Shown in pieces: positions 35,901-46,770 of a DNA stretch of 64,000 nt; position 1 is the first letter of the stretch; the number at the start of each line of letters is the position of its first letter. The stretch spans positions 107,060,479 through 107,124,478 of the forward strand of contig CM045997.1 of NCBI GenBank assembly GCA_025175895.1, written 5' to 3'. The position numbers and the translations under genes were made by a program. The notes under the pieces were generated by a model that worked only from the letters and a program-made list of their open reading frames with translations, did no database searches and was not told the DNA's origin. The DNA comes from Wurfbainia villosa (Eukaryota > Streptophyta > Magnoliopsida > Zingiberales > Zingiberaceae).

Positions 35901-36082
35901 GGGGCAAAGGTTTCATCGTAATCTAATCCTTCGACTTGACTAAACCCTTTAGCAACTAATTTCGTTTTATTTCTAACTACTTCACCTTTGTCATCAAGTT
36001 TGTTTCGGAAAACCCACCTTGTTCCAATAATTGATTTATCTTGAGGTGGTGGTACTAATTCCCAAACTTCGTTCCTAGTAAA

Positions 36083-36949
36083 TTAAGCTAGCTCTTCTTG
36101 CATTGCAATAATCCAATCAGGATCAAGAAGAGCTTGTTCAATGGTTTTGGGTTCGATTTTCGAAATCAAGGAGATTTGACTAAGATTTCTATAAGATGAT
36201 CTAGTTCGAACCCCTAGGCTAGGATCACCTATCACTTGGTCGATAGGATGATTCGTTTGAATCCTAATTTGACTTGGGTTAGGGTCATCTATCACTTGGT
36301 TGATAGGATGACTCATTGGACTTGGGTTAGGATTAATACTAGACTCGATCTCCAGGTCGGAGTCGAGTCTGTTATGAATCGGTTCGCTAGTTAGTGTTGC
36401 TACGGGTTTTGTAGGTTCGTGTCCTTCATCAAACACTACATTAATGGTCTCTTCAACTCTAAGGGTGTCATGGTTATATAGCCTATAGGCTCTACTTGTA
36501 GTCGAGTATCCTAAGAAGATTCCGGTAGAGGTTTTGGAGGTGAACTTTCCTAGATAATCCTTAGTGTTCAGGATATGTACCTTACATCCAAATACCCTAA
36601 ATTACTTGATGTTAGGTACTTTGTCGTGATAGATTTCATACAAGGTCTTAAGGTGCCTCTTTACCATAAGGATCCTATTTTGGACATAGTAAGCCGTACT
36701 AACGACTTCTACCCAAAACCTATCAGGTAGGTTATATTCATTTAGCATTGTCCTAGCAGCTTCTTGTAGGGTTCTATTTTTAAGTTCGACTAGGCCGTTT
36801 TGTTGTGGGGTTCTAGGACATGAGAATTCATGGTGGTATCCTTTTAGGTTACAGAAATCTGTAAACCTGTGGATTTCGAATTCACCACCCTGATCGCTCC
36901 TAAGTCTTTTAATTTTAAGGTTCTTTTGATTTTCGATTAGTTTAAACAA
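36083..36949 (-). pseudogene. pol: SIRE-type integrase core and linker of G2
   Basis: The piece 36949-36602 has IKRLRSDQGGEFEIHRFTDF with the second catalytic Asp and PRTPQQNGLVELKNRTLQEA with the catalytic Glu. Relatives have RKNRTL after the Glu; here it reads LKNRTL. 36436-36083 is the linker between integrase and RT, ending IEQALLDPDWIIAMQEELA, the entry to the RT. Frame changes lie at about 36440-36600 and around 36080. Confidence 0.82.
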
Positions 36950-37129
36950 ACTGATTAGTTGATCTAGAGTATCACTTTTGTATTTAAGGAACCTAACCTA
37001 GGTAAACCTAGAATAGTCATCAATTATGACTAAGCAAAATTGACTACCATTAAGTGACTTAGCTCCATGTGAATCGAATAGATCCATATGTAGGAGCTCA
37101 AGAACACTTTTGGTTGGTTCTTGATTAGT

Positions 37130-37285
37130 TAGTTGATGTTGTGTCCTAGATTGTTTAACTTTTGACAAGCATTACAAATTTTATTGTCTAAGTTGTTGAG
37201 GTTAGGCAAACCTTTGACTAAATCACTCTGACTCATCTTGTGGACGAGTCTTGAGTGCGAGTGACCGAGTCGTTGGTGCCACAAC
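37130..37285 (-). pseudogene. pol: GAG-pre-integrase zinc domain of G2
   Basis: The minus strand reads LWHQRLGHSHSRLVHKMSQS and then ICNACQ, the H-x-H...C-x2-C zinc domain in front of Copia integrases. The frame is open for about 50 codons and is cut 16 bp later by the insertion of element C. Confidence 0.8.
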
Positions 37286-37301
37286 TAAGATTTCTCTTTG
37301 A

Positions 37302-38650
37302 TGTGAGCAAAACATATAGGATTTTAAGAGTAGTTTTCGCTCACATCCTGTTACATTTTGCATTAGTTTCATGCATATGTTACTCTATTTTCGCATGTAT
37401 TTCCTATTTTCTAGTTCGGAGGTCTGCTCGTTGTACTTTTCTATGCAGGTTGGCTTTTCGGGAGAAAAAGATACGTTTTCGGAGCAAAAGAAGGACATTT
37501 CATGCTAGACGCAGAGTGGGACATGGCCAGGGCATGTGAATTCACATGGCTGTGTCTGATGGGCGAAGATTAGCACACCAGGGTTGCACACGACCTGGCC
37601 GTGTGGAGGCCCGATGAAGTTGTGCGACTAGGGTTTTTCCCGATTTCACAGCGGTCCGAGGCGATGTCTATATAAGGATGGCTCCACCCAAACCCTAGGG
37701 AGGAGGCACGACGACTAGGATGACACGCCGAAGCCCTAAAAAGCTTCGGTAACTCGCAGCAGGGAGGAGGAACGCTGTCGGAGGTCCACCACTTGCAACA
37801 CAACGCTGGAGAGAAGGTCTCAACGCATTGTAATCTCTATTTCTGTGCTTTCTTTCTATTGTAATTGAACTTAAACATGTGTTGTGATTCTTCCTTCATG
37901 ATTATGGAGTAGAACTTTTGATTCTAGGATTAAGGAGTAGCTTGTGTTCACAGACAATGTTGGTTTATATTAAATTCTGGCCAAAAGTTTGATTTGACAA
38001 TTGGATGTTGCTCTTTATTATACCTATGTGTATTTGGCTTTCTTTCCGCTGTGCTTAGGCGATACGAGGTGGTGACAACCCTCGCAATCTAGATTTAGGA
38101 GGTTTGATCAAGGAACCTAGGGGGTAAACCTGACCTCCCATAACTGCGGGGAGAAGGGAGCGGTGGAATCGGAAACGGTCCACCGCAAGGATTGATTTGG
38201 CATTCTCGTACCCTCTATTCCTTCCTTTTGGGCGAGGATAGCTCCCAGTGAATGCGGCAACTCTGTGGGAGAGTGTATGATGTCCCTTCCCCGAAACTAT
38301 AAGTAGAAGTTTAGACGACGCCAATTGATAACGTTGTTCTGTGGTACACAAGTGAAACCGAATTCCTAGAATCGCCTTTTTAAGACCTCGACACCCTCTT
38401 TTCCTCCTCCGTGTGACACCGCACTAAGTAGGGTCCTCCGATAGTCCTCACCAACTGACTCTCACTGAGATTTCATCCGAACAATCGAAACCACTTAGTG
38501 TATTGGTACTCGAATCCCAGTCCCTGTGGGATCGATAATCTATTTATTACTTGACGACATCTGTGCACTTACGGGTATTGAGCGCGAGTGCGTACTTTGA
38601 GTCTTCGACGGTCTCCGTCGTGAGATTTAAGGTCGCGATCGTGCGCATCA
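37302..38650 (+). repeat. 5' LTR of element C
   Basis: Starts TGTGAGCAAAAC and ends GTGCGCATCA just before the PBS; 1349 bp. It has a TATA box (37668-37677) and a perfect 16-bp palindrome (37533-37548). The boundary is inferred from TG...CA, PBS position and the break in G2 coding text. No second copy is available to confirm it. Confidence 0.7.
37668..37677 (+). promoter_or_regulatory. Putative LTR TATA box (element C)
   Basis: TCTATATAAGG on the plus strand, about 370 bp inside the LTR. Confidence 0.5.
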
Positions 38651-38656
38651 AGTTTT

Positions 38657-38674
38657 TGGCACCGTTGCCAGGGA
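38657..38674 (+). other. Primer-binding site, tRNA-Asp type (element C)
   Basis: TGGCACCGTTGCCAGGGA. The plant tRNA-Asp complement is TGGCGCCGTTGCCGGGGA, so two transitions (G to A) separate them. This PBS type is typical of Athila-like Gypsy elements. Confidence 0.85.
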
Positions 38675-38927
38675 CTGTCGATTCGATATCAAATCGAACA
38701 GTGGTAGATTGGATCGGACTTGGGCTAGATTTATTTTCTTAGTTTATTTTATTTTATTTTATTTTTATTTCATTTAGATTTTTTCTATTCAATTTTTAGT
38801 TTAGATTAATTACATCTTTCTTTCTTTCAGTTTTTAGTAGTGCTCTAGTTTAATATAAAAAAAAAAGAGAGACTCCTGCCAACCCACTGCTATTCCTTTC
38901 TTTACCTATAATTTCCTGTGTATAACG

Positions 38928-39552
38928 ATGCATGCTTTTACTCCTGATTATGATCAAGTTAATGCTATAAGTTTTGGTAACATTTATTGTTAGCATTGTG
39001 GTGAATCATGGCATACCATAAACGATTGTCCTGATATAGTTGAACCTTCGCAATTTGAACAAGAAGATGTCACCTACAATTACAACCAGTGGCCACAAGA
39101 TCATTTCTATTCATATAGTTATGACCCTGGATACTTAAACCCTCAATATTGTCCGCTTAAATCCCGACATGAGCAGATGATGGAAGATTTTATTCGAACA
39201 GAACAAGTGGCGAACGATGAATTCTGACAGGGGCATTCGCAGACAGAGACCCAATATCGTTTCCAAAATGAGAACGAGAACTATGAGTCACCATGCAAAT
39301 TTTATCCAGAACCAAACCCCCACTTAGAAGCCTCGCTAGATAATTTTACCAGGGAATGCAAAGAACATAGCCAACAATTTGCAGAGATGATGGAACGGGA
39401 TCTAGCTAGGATAGAAACCAAATGACCAGAAGGTGGGTTTGATGACTGGATTAAACCTAATATGACAGGGACTCACTTTGAGTGAATGGATGAGGAGGAC
39501 ATAGATGACATTGGAAGTAGAGAAGGACAATCCATTCAATCACCACTAGAAG
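38928..39552 (+). pseudogene. Element C ORF, first part (zinc-knuckle protein)
   Basis: ATG at 38928 follows a pyrimidine-rich leader (38675-38927, no gene seen). The frame is uninterrupted apart from stops at 38991 (TAG), 39225, 39423 and 39483 (TGA). Near the N-terminus NIYC, stop, HCGESWHTINDC resembles a CCHC zinc knuckle. The rest is acidic and Tyr/Gln/Glu-rich with no known domain. With the two downstream pieces it forms one 357-codon frame (see 51520-51850 and 61537-61651). The four stops can all be derived by C to T changes (CAG or CGA codons), as expected from methylated cytosine decay. The true identity is unknown; a gag-like protein is the best guess. Confidence 0.65.
39548..39552. 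other. Target-site duplication, left copy (element B)
   Basis: AGAAG, repeated at 51515-51519. Confidence 0.88.
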
Positions 39553-39566
39553 TGTTGGGGATCGAT

Positions 39567-40680
39567 TGTTAGGGATCGTTTGGAACGACTAGAGGGGGGG
39601 GTGAATAGCGTAGATGAAATTCGATCTCGTTCGTGTCTACAATTTCGTTAGTGTGCAGTGGAAATAGAAATAATACAATAACGAAATAGACAATTACACA
39701 TGAACACGAGTATGAAACGTGGTTCGGAACCGCACGGTTCCTACTCCACGGATCGGGCTCAAACGAGCCCTAGTGATGCCACAAGCACACTACTATGTAA
39801 TAACTCATTCTTGGAACAATCCGGAGGTGGAGAAACCTCATACAATGTATACAACAGTAATACAAGATGAATACAAGTAATATAATGAAATACAAAGCAA
39901 TACAAGTAAAGAAAACACTTTACAAATGCTCTTTGAATGCTTGATCACTTGCTTGCTTGATATCAACTTGGAGACCCTGATTTGCAACAGCAAATCACCC
40001 CAAATCGCCTCAAAGAAACCTTGGTTTTTCCTCCATCACGAGCTCCATATATAGCTTCAACCTGTGCTGGAAAAAGTCGATCAGTCGACTGATTGGGACC
40101 ATCAGTCGACTGATGCCACTGTTGTCGTGAGACAACGGCTAGATCCACGCTGGATAAGTCCAACAGAACCTTCATCAGTCGACTAATTGTGACCATCAGT
40201 CGACTGATGGAGTCCTCACTCGACCAGTCGAGTCTCGACTCCATTATATGGCCGATTTCTCGAGCATCACGATCGACATGATCATGATCGCCGATCGCCG
40301 ATCAATGATCGTCAACCTATGGCGCGATCGCTAGGCCATTACCCGCAAATAAACCCTAGTTGATCGGTCCGGTCCGATCGCCACATGGCACCGGGCCGAT
40401 CGCACACCTCAAACATGAGGTTTTAACCCAAGTATGGTTCCCCCATACTTGCTAGACCACCCATAGCCTAGACCTAAGCCTTCTAGCCACCTCCATCAGC
40501 CTCACGCCTCTCGGATCCCTCCAAGTCATCCATGACTTGTTCATCCATCGCGTTAGCCTTCAGGTGCTTCCATCGGCTATGTCATGCTAACGGTGTCTAC
40601 ACCGCCAAGGCACATTGGACTTTACGCCGCCAAGACTCCGCTTGGACTTTACGCCGCCAACCATTGGACTTATGCTGCCA
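39567..40680 (-). repeat. Truncated 3' LTR of element A
   Basis: Matches 43966-45078. The section 40256-40400 has its palindromes replaced by GATCG-like text. Joined at about 40680 to interior sequence (CTCCCCCTAAAGGC), equivalent to 47087 in B. Confidence 0.85.
40045..40055 (-). promoter_or_regulatory. Putative LTR TATA box (element A, 3' LTR)
   Basis: Minus strand reads GCTATATATGG. The same site is at 44445-44455 in the other LTR. Confidence 0.45.
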
Positions 40681-42173
40681 TGAATTCCTCCCCCTAAAGG
40701 CTTGCTCCCCCTTGACCATTGCACCAACAATGTCCTTGGGAAGTCCCTAAGCCAATAGGAACTCTAAACCATCAAAAATAAGGTTAAAGGTTCAAACATG
40801 AACTTTTCCACCCTTAAATTTGATACTTTGACCTAACATTTCTCCTAATCCATATCCAATGGATTTTCACCCTTTATAATGCTTCCCAAAGCATATTCTA
40901 GGGTTAGGAGTGGTTAGGGACCCTTACCGTGGCTGAACACGGGCTAAACAAACATTGTTAACCCAAAATCAGCCTTGGCAGTCGACTCACGGCTACCAAT
41001 GATCACACACCATCACCGATCGCCACTGGAAGCGATCGATAATAAATTTCCGAATTTCAGTTATCAGAATTGAGTTTAGGAAAATCATAACTAATTATAC
41101 GTATATCGAAAAATCCTGAAAATTCATACGTATAACATTTATGACACATACAATGGGTGAAAAATATTTTAAAATTATTTTACCCATAAAATAGTGAAAT
41201 TGGCACAAAGTTCAAAACCATTGAAAATTTCAATGTTTTGGTCCTACTTTGTATCAACTTCATCAATGGTGATTGCTATCAAAAAATAGGCTTCACCAAG
41301 GTTTTCTAAAATGATTTTAAAATGTTTTCAAAACCTTATCTTGGATCATATTCCTTGGGCTCTATGTACATGACTTGTACACATGCTCTCCCAATGATCC
41401 ACAAATAAAATTAGATGAGTTTTAGTTCATCTAGATGCAAAAACTATGCACCTTGAACTTAACTCATATCCTAGCATCTCACATGTATCTAGGGTGTATA
41501 AATACACATACATGTCAATTGGATGTGAGATGTGGGTTTTGGTTCATTTAATCTAGGGTTTCATGCATTTTTCTAAGGCAACCCTACTCGATTCCCTTAT
41601 AAATGGGACTCCAAGTCATGCCATTGTCCTTAAATCAATTTCAATCAAATTATCTTAAATGCATGAGTGATTATGGCATTAGAGATGATATAGATAAACA
41701 CATGCTCATAATCATGATGTCATGGCATAATATGAAATCTAAAAACACATGACATTTAAAACCTTAATCCTAAACATGAACATGACATATAAAATCATAG
41801 AACTAGGCATGATGTCATGACATGACATATGACAATCAAAGCATGACATATAAAAAGTATAGGTATAAGAATACCTAAATTTTAATATTAATTGCCATTT
41901 CATATAATTAATTATGTTTTGCCATATTTCTATTTTTCTCCCAAGTGTGCCAAAAACCCAAAATGACACACTAACCTCTAAACCTAAATTATGCCAATTT
42001 AATTGATTTTTCTCAATTTCAAAAATGCATTGGCACATCCTAAAATCTTTTAGGATATTGATTCAAATCTATTTCCAAGGTAACCATAACCTTGAAAATA
42101 TCCTAAAGTGCCACCTTTACCATGGTTGAGTTAACTACCCATTCAATCAAGGTTGGCACACCCTAAACCCATC
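40681..42173 (-). other. 3' spacer of element A
   Basis: About 1.5 kb between gag and LTR with no coding signal. Equivalent segments are 1-2596 in F (minus the solo LTR) and 47087-48360 in B. It contains a dense CATGATGTCATGACATGG region at about 41660-41850 and a TATAAATA on the plus strand near 41498. Element A palindromes here are altered (40977-41050). Confidence 0.7.
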
Positions 42174-43898
42174 TTAGCGTGAATCAATCACGCTCTTAGG
42201 AACCCAAAACCGATTTGAGCTCCTAGGGTTAATTAGGTATTCCTTAGGGATAATCTCCCTAGATACCTTCCTAATGACCCTCCTAGGCTTGTTAGCCTTG
42301 GTCATTTGGGTCTTACCTAGGTTGACTCTAGGGGCAACTCCCCTTGCAACCTTCTTAGTGGCCACCCTAGGTTTCCTAGAAATCCTAGCCACTAGGCACA
42401 CCCTTTGGTCAACTCTAGGGATGACTTCCCTATTGACCTTGGTCTTCCTAGACCTAGTTTGTGTCCCATAATCAAATGGAACACTATGGTAAGCCACCTT
42501 AGGCTTAGGTTTGTGACCCAAACCTTGTTTGCCTTTGGTTGACTTTTGACTCTTAGGTCCTTGACTTTGACCATTAGACCCTTTAAATTGATTTTGTATA
42601 TTTCTAAGGGTCTTTTCAAGTTTCTCAAGCCTTGACCTCAAGGCTTGGTTCTCTAATTCTAATTGCCCAATTTTAGAATTTTGATTTAAACCATGGGCAT
42701 TGGACTTCCTAGGCATATGCCTAGTCCATTTAGGGTTTAGACCTAGGTGCTCTTGCACCTTTCTAATTGTCTCCCTAGGTAAAAATTTTCTAGAGTTATT
42801 TGACCTAGGTTTGTCCTTAGATAAGTTGTTTTTAGGGACATTAGTCCCAAATTTCTCCCTATTATCTAAGTGAATATTTTTAGCTCCTAAACAAAAGTAT
42901 TTATTTCTATTAGCATGCTTTTCATGGCAAATTGCTAGGGAATTGAAATTTCTAGCATGCTTTTGTCTATTAACTAACGAAAGAGCATTATTAACTTGAT
43001 ATACCTTAGGGTTAGCCTTAGTAGCTCCCCCTACTTGTGATGCTCCCCTTTGCCCCTTCTTCTCCCCCTTCGGGCATTGACTCCGGTAATGACCCGGTAG
43101 TCGGCATTTGAAGCAAATCACTTGCTCCTTGCTCTTTTTCATTGATGCACCGGTGTCCTTGACTTTTGGCACGGTTGGAGTCTTCTTAACCCGTTTAGGA
43201 CACTTACTCTTGTAGTGTCCTTTCTCCCTACACTCAAAGTATATAATATTCATTTTATTATTAATTGACATGCTTGAGTTACCTAGGGTGGTTGTGGTGG
43301 TCGGAGTGGATTCTTGAGCTTGCTCTTCCTCTCTACCGGATGTAGATGGTTCTTCTTGTTGCTCCGGTATCGAGGATGCCCTAATCTCCTCCCCTTCTAT
43401 ACTAGAGGTGGAGGTCTTATCTTCTTCCATCACTTCTACCTCTTCCGATCCAGATGTTGATTCCCTATCAACCTCCGAATCCTCTAGCTCTTTGGATGTT
43501 TCTTCTTGAGCTTGAGAGGGTGATGGTCCTTCTTCTTGGACGGGTGATAGACTTTCATGGAGCTTGGCCAAATCGCTCCATAGCTCCTTGGCATCCACGT
43601 AGTCACCTAGGCTACACAAGAGATCATTAGGAATTAAATCAAAAATGAATTTGATTACCTTCTTGTTTTTATCGAATTGTTGGAGTTGCTCCTCACTCCA
43701 TCTCTTCTTCTTGAGAAACCCTCCCTTTGGTCCCTTAGGATATTCAAATCCTTCCATCAAGATAGACCATTCTTCGAAGTCCCTCATCATTAGAAAGTCT
43801 TCAATTCTTGACTTCCATTGCTTAAACCCTTCTTGTCCATAGAAGGAGTAAGAGATTGGTGTGTTAATGTTCCATCCCAATTGTTCTTTCATCTTCAC
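42174..43898 (-). CDS. gag: Gag-like polyprotein of element A (574 codons, intact)
   Basis: Open from MKMKEQLGWNINTP to a stop after NPRSSNRFWVPKSVIDSR. The N-terminal ~115 residues are the capsid-like domain (FYGQEGFKQWKSRIEDFLMM, then FIFDLIPNDLLCSLGDYVDA). An acidic Ser/Glu linker covers about residues 116-215. Two zinc knuckles follow near residues 220-235 (YFECREKGHYKSKC, first Cys replaced by Tyr) and 260-275 (CFKCRLPGHYRSQC, intact). A Lys/Arg-rich region and a short coiled coil (LELENQALRSRLEKLEKTL, around residue 430) follow. In SIRE elements a W-V-P-K motif lies near the gag/protease border, so the ORF stops where pol would begin. It would assemble particles and bind element RNA; pol must come from elsewhere. 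Expression is unknown. Confidence 0.85.
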   Translation of the reverse strand: MKMKEQLGWNINTPISYSFYGQEGFKQWKSRIEDFLMMRDFEEWSILMEGFEYPKGPKGGFLKKKRWSEEQLQQFDKNKKVIKFIFDLIPNDLLCSLGDYVDAKELWSDLAKLHESLSPVQEEGPSPSQAQEETSKELEDSEVDRESTSGSEEVEVMEEDKTSTSSIEGEEIRASSIPEQQEEPSTSGREEEQAQESTPTTTTTLGNSSMSINNKMNIIYFECREKGHYKSKCPKRVKKTPTVPKVKDTGASMKKSKEQVICFKCRLPGHYRSQCPKGEKKGQRGASQVGGATKANPKVYQVNNALSLVNRQKHARNFNSLAICHEKHANRNKYFCLGAKNIHLDNREKFGTNVPKNNLSKDKPRSNNSRKFLPRETIRKVQEHLGLNPKWTRHMPRKSNAHGLNQNSKIGQLELENQALRSRLEKLEKTLRNIQNQFKGSNGQSQGPKSQKSTKGKQGLGHKPKPKVAYHSVPFDYGTQTRSRKTKVNREVIPRVDQRVCLVARISRKPRVATKKVARGVAPRVNLGKTQMTKANKPRRVIRKVSREIIPKEYLINPRSSNRFWVPKSVIDSR

Positions 43899-43951
43899 CC
43901 TCTAGCTTCTTTGTCCTAGCTCCCGGCGATTAGTCCGTAGAAGAGCCCCGG

Positions 43952-43963
43952 GCTCTGATACCA
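43952..43963 (-). other. Primer-binding site, tRNA-iMet type (element A)
   Basis: Minus strand reads TGGTATCAGAGC exactly, 2 bases from the LTR at 43966. Confidence 0.92.
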
Positions 43964-43965
43964 CT

Positions 43966-45482
43966 TGTTAGGGATCGTTTGGAACGGCTAGAGGGGGGGG
44001 GGTGAATAGCGTAGATGAAATTCGATCTTGTTCGTGTCTACAATTTCGTTAGTGCGCAGCAGAAATAGAAATAATACAATAATGAAATAGACAATTACAC
44101 ATGAACACGAGTATGTAACGTGGTTCAGAACCCACGGTTCCTACTCCACGGATCGGGCTCAAACGAGCCCTAGCGATGCCACAAGCACACCACTATGTAA
44201 TAACTCCTTCTCAGAACAATCCGGAGGTGGAGAAACCTCGTACAATGTATACAACAGTAATACAAGATGAATACAAGCAATATAATGAAATACAAAGCAA
44301 TACAAGTAAAGAAAACACTTTACAAATACTCTTTGAATGCTTGATCACTTGGTTACTTGATATCAACTTGGAGACCCTGATTTGTAACAGTAAATCGCCC
44401 CAAATCGCCTCAAAGAAACCTTGGTTTTTCCTCCATCACGAGCTCCATATATAGCTTCAACCTATGCTGGAAAAAGTCGATCAGTCGACTGATCGGGACC
44501 ATCAGTCGACTGATTCCACTGTTGTCGTGAGACAACGGCTAGATCCATGCTGGATAAGTCCAACGGAACCTTCATCAGTCGACTGATTGTGACCATCAGT
44601 CGACTGATGGAGTCCTCACTCGACCAGTCGAGTCTCGACTCCATTCTGTGGCCGATTTCTCGAGCACCAGTCGACTGATTACACGATCATTCGACTGCTC
44701 GAGCCATCAGTCGACTGCCAACCTATGGCAATCGACTGCTAGGCCATTACCCGCAGTCAAACCCTAGTTGACTCGGTCAGTCGACTGCCACATGGCACCA
44801 GTCGACTGGCACACCTCAAACATGAGGTTTTAACCCAAGTATGGTTCCCCCATACTTGCTAGACCACTCTTAGCCTAGACCTAAGCCTTCTAGCCACCTC
44901 CATTAGCCTCACGCCTCTCGGATCCCTCCAAGTCATCCATGACTTGTTCATCCATCGCGTTAGCCTTCAGGTGCTTCCATCGGCTATGTCATGCTAACGG
45001 TGTCTACACCGCCAAGGCACATTGGACATACGCCGCCAAGACTCCGCTTGGACTTTACGCCGCCAACCATTGAACTTATGCTGCCAAGACTCCCGCTTGG
45101 ACTTTACGCCGCCAATATCAATCCCCTTGGACTTTCTCTTGCCAACCCATGTTGGACTTTCCATGCCAAGACCATGCTTGGACTTTCCTTGCCAACCCAT
45201 GTTGGACTTTTCATGCCAAGTACTCAAGACTTGGACTTTACCTTGCCAAGACCCATGCTTGGACTTTCCCTTGCCAACCCATGTTGGACTTTTCATGCCA
45301 AGACCCATGCTTGGACTTTTCATGTGCCAAGTGTCCCACTTGGACTTTTCATGCCAAGTACTCAAGACTTGGACTTTACCAAATGACAATTACATTGTCA
45401 TATGTTTTTGTCGAACATCAAAACATCACTCGAGTCAAACTCGAGTCCTGGTCAATTGTGACCTGGGCCGATTGCACCAACA
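43966..45482 (-). repeat. 5' LTR of element A
   Basis: 1517 bp, TGTTAGGG...CACCAACA. Carries the G-tract signature (around 43988-44008), TATA-like site (44445-44455), eight exact CAGTCGACTG copies between about 44480 and 44820, and the CTTGG/CCAAG repeat block at 45010-45390. Confidence 0.9.
45010..45390. repeat. CTTGG/CCAAG repeat block in LTR of A
   Basis: About a dozen units, 20-40 bp each, around CTTGGACTTTCCATGCCAAG. Long open frames on both strands here (for example 44991-45386 plus and 44994-45389 minus) are products of the repeat. Confidence 0.75.
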
Positions 45483-46770
45483 TCGATGTGAAGTTGTACA
45501 CATGTTTAAGTTCAATTACTATAACACTCCTTCTCGACAACACGTCGGAGGTGGAGAAACCTCTCACAAGCAATTACAATGTAATATAGAAATACAAACA
45601 AGAATACAAATACAATACAAAAGAAAATCTTTTCACCGATTGCTTTTGATCACTTGTTTGTTGCTTGCTTTGATTGGCTTTTGAAGGACTGGAATGCAGC
45701 AGCAATTCCCCTCCAATAGCTCCACAAAAACCATTGGCAAAAACCTCCATCTCGTGCTCCATTTATAACCTCGTGATCGAGTTGGCTAGCGATCGCCAAA
45801 AGGCCCCAATCGATCGCTTCGTGGCTGCTTGTCTCACAAAGGCCAGATCCATGTCGGCCAAGTTCCAACGGATCACCTACCAGTCGACTGATGGGCCTCA
45901 TCAGTCGACTAGTGACCTAGTAGTCGACTGCCCAGTCGGCTATGGTGCGTTCTATGCTCGCGACATTCCCATCACGATCGCCATCTCGCCGATCAGCCGA
46001 CATCCCGATCAGTAAGTCCATGGCCCGATCGCCAAGCACCAAAACGCAGCCTTACACCAATCGAACCCAAGTCGACTAGGATCATTCGAACCGACACCTA
46101 TGCCAGTCGACTGCTGTCGAGCAAAACCTCAAACACCAAGTTGTTTGAGCATCCGACCGTCGGATAAACCCTCAAACATCAAGTTTGAGCCTCCGACACT
46201 CAGTCTTAGCCACTTGGCCAAGTCCACCTCATCACTCATGGAGTTTCCCATCGAAGCTCTCTTCCCTCGGCCTACGTCCCTCGGATGCGCCAAGCGCACG
46301 ACTTCGCAACGCCATCCTTCGCGTCTCTTGCCCTCGAAGTATGCTTCCCTTTGGGCTCACTCCATTCGCTCCCCGTCCGGCGGTCCCTCGGATGCACCAA
46401 GCGCACAGCTTCGCAATGCCATCCTTCACCGACTCAAGGACCCCGAGCCTAGTGAACTTACCAAGTCCTCAAGACTTCCCATATGCACTAAGCGCACGGC
46501 TTCGCAATGCATTTCTCACCAAGCACCAAGCGCACGGCTTCGCAATGCTTTGGATTTCCCATGCCAAGCACCAAGCGCACGGCTTCGCAATGCTTTGGAC
46601 TTTCCATGCCAACCCCATGTTGGACTTTCCCACACCAAGCTCCATGCTTGGATTTTCCATGGCAACTCCATGTTGGACTTTCCCATGACAATCCCATGTC
46701 ATGAGTTTTGTCTATCATCGAAATACCATCAAGGTATTGATCGAGTCAACCTGAGCTGATTGCACCAACA
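45483..46770 (-). repeat. 3' LTR of element B (remainder)
   Basis: The first 5 bp are the TSD copy of A; it then matches 50014-51514 apart from the ~200-bp internal loss. Palindromes in 45781-46050 are mostly replaced by GATCG-like text. It includes the AAGCGCACGGCTTCGCAATG repeats (around 46280-46590) and ends CACCAACA at 46770. Confidence 0.85.
46280..46600. repeat. AAGCGCACGGCTTCGCAATG repeats in LTR of B
   Basis: Copies at about 46290, 46398, 46490, 46524 and 46575 with small changes; the last three are spaced 34-51 bp apart. Equivalent copies lie at 51024-51330 in the right LTR. This U3 block is particular to B's subfamily. Confidence 0.7.

Larger units (their letters stand above)
32603..37301 (-). 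mobile_element. SIRE-type Copia element G2 (right part cut by element C)
   Basis: The 3' LTR is 32603-33715 and is followed by a minus-strand PPT and an interior with RNase H, RT, integrase and GAG-pre-integrase text. RT wording (QMDVKSAFLNG...VYVSQPPGFE) fits the SIRE lineage. The interior stops at 37301 where the Athila-like LTR starts. Its gag, PBS and 5' LTR must lie beyond element C, outside the window. Confidence 0.85.
39567..45482 (-). mobile_element. Gag-only SIRE-like element A nested in LTR of B
   Basis: Flanked by TCGAT (39562-39566 and 45483-45487). Left LTR 39567-40680 is cut short by a deletion that removes its last ~400 bp plus roughly 300 bp of adjacent interior. Interior is 40681-43965. 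Right LTR is 43966-45482. The gag ORF is intact; there is no pol. It sits 14 bp inside element B's LTR. Confidence 0.92.

Noticed and set aside
38657..38674. Possible tRNA gene
   Set aside because: Only an 18-base match to the 3' end of tRNA-Asp; it is a primer-binding site. The TGGTATCAGAGC sites are likewise priming sites.
44991..45390. Overlapping long ORFs on both strands in LTR A
   Set aside because: Generated by the CTTGG/CCAAG repeats; translations are low complexity and shift freely between copies.
46100..46760. 219-codon plus-strand ORF in LTR B
   Set aside because: Antisense to the element, made of repeated AAGCGCACGGCTTCGCAATG units; a similar frame in the partner LTR only reflects LTR identity.
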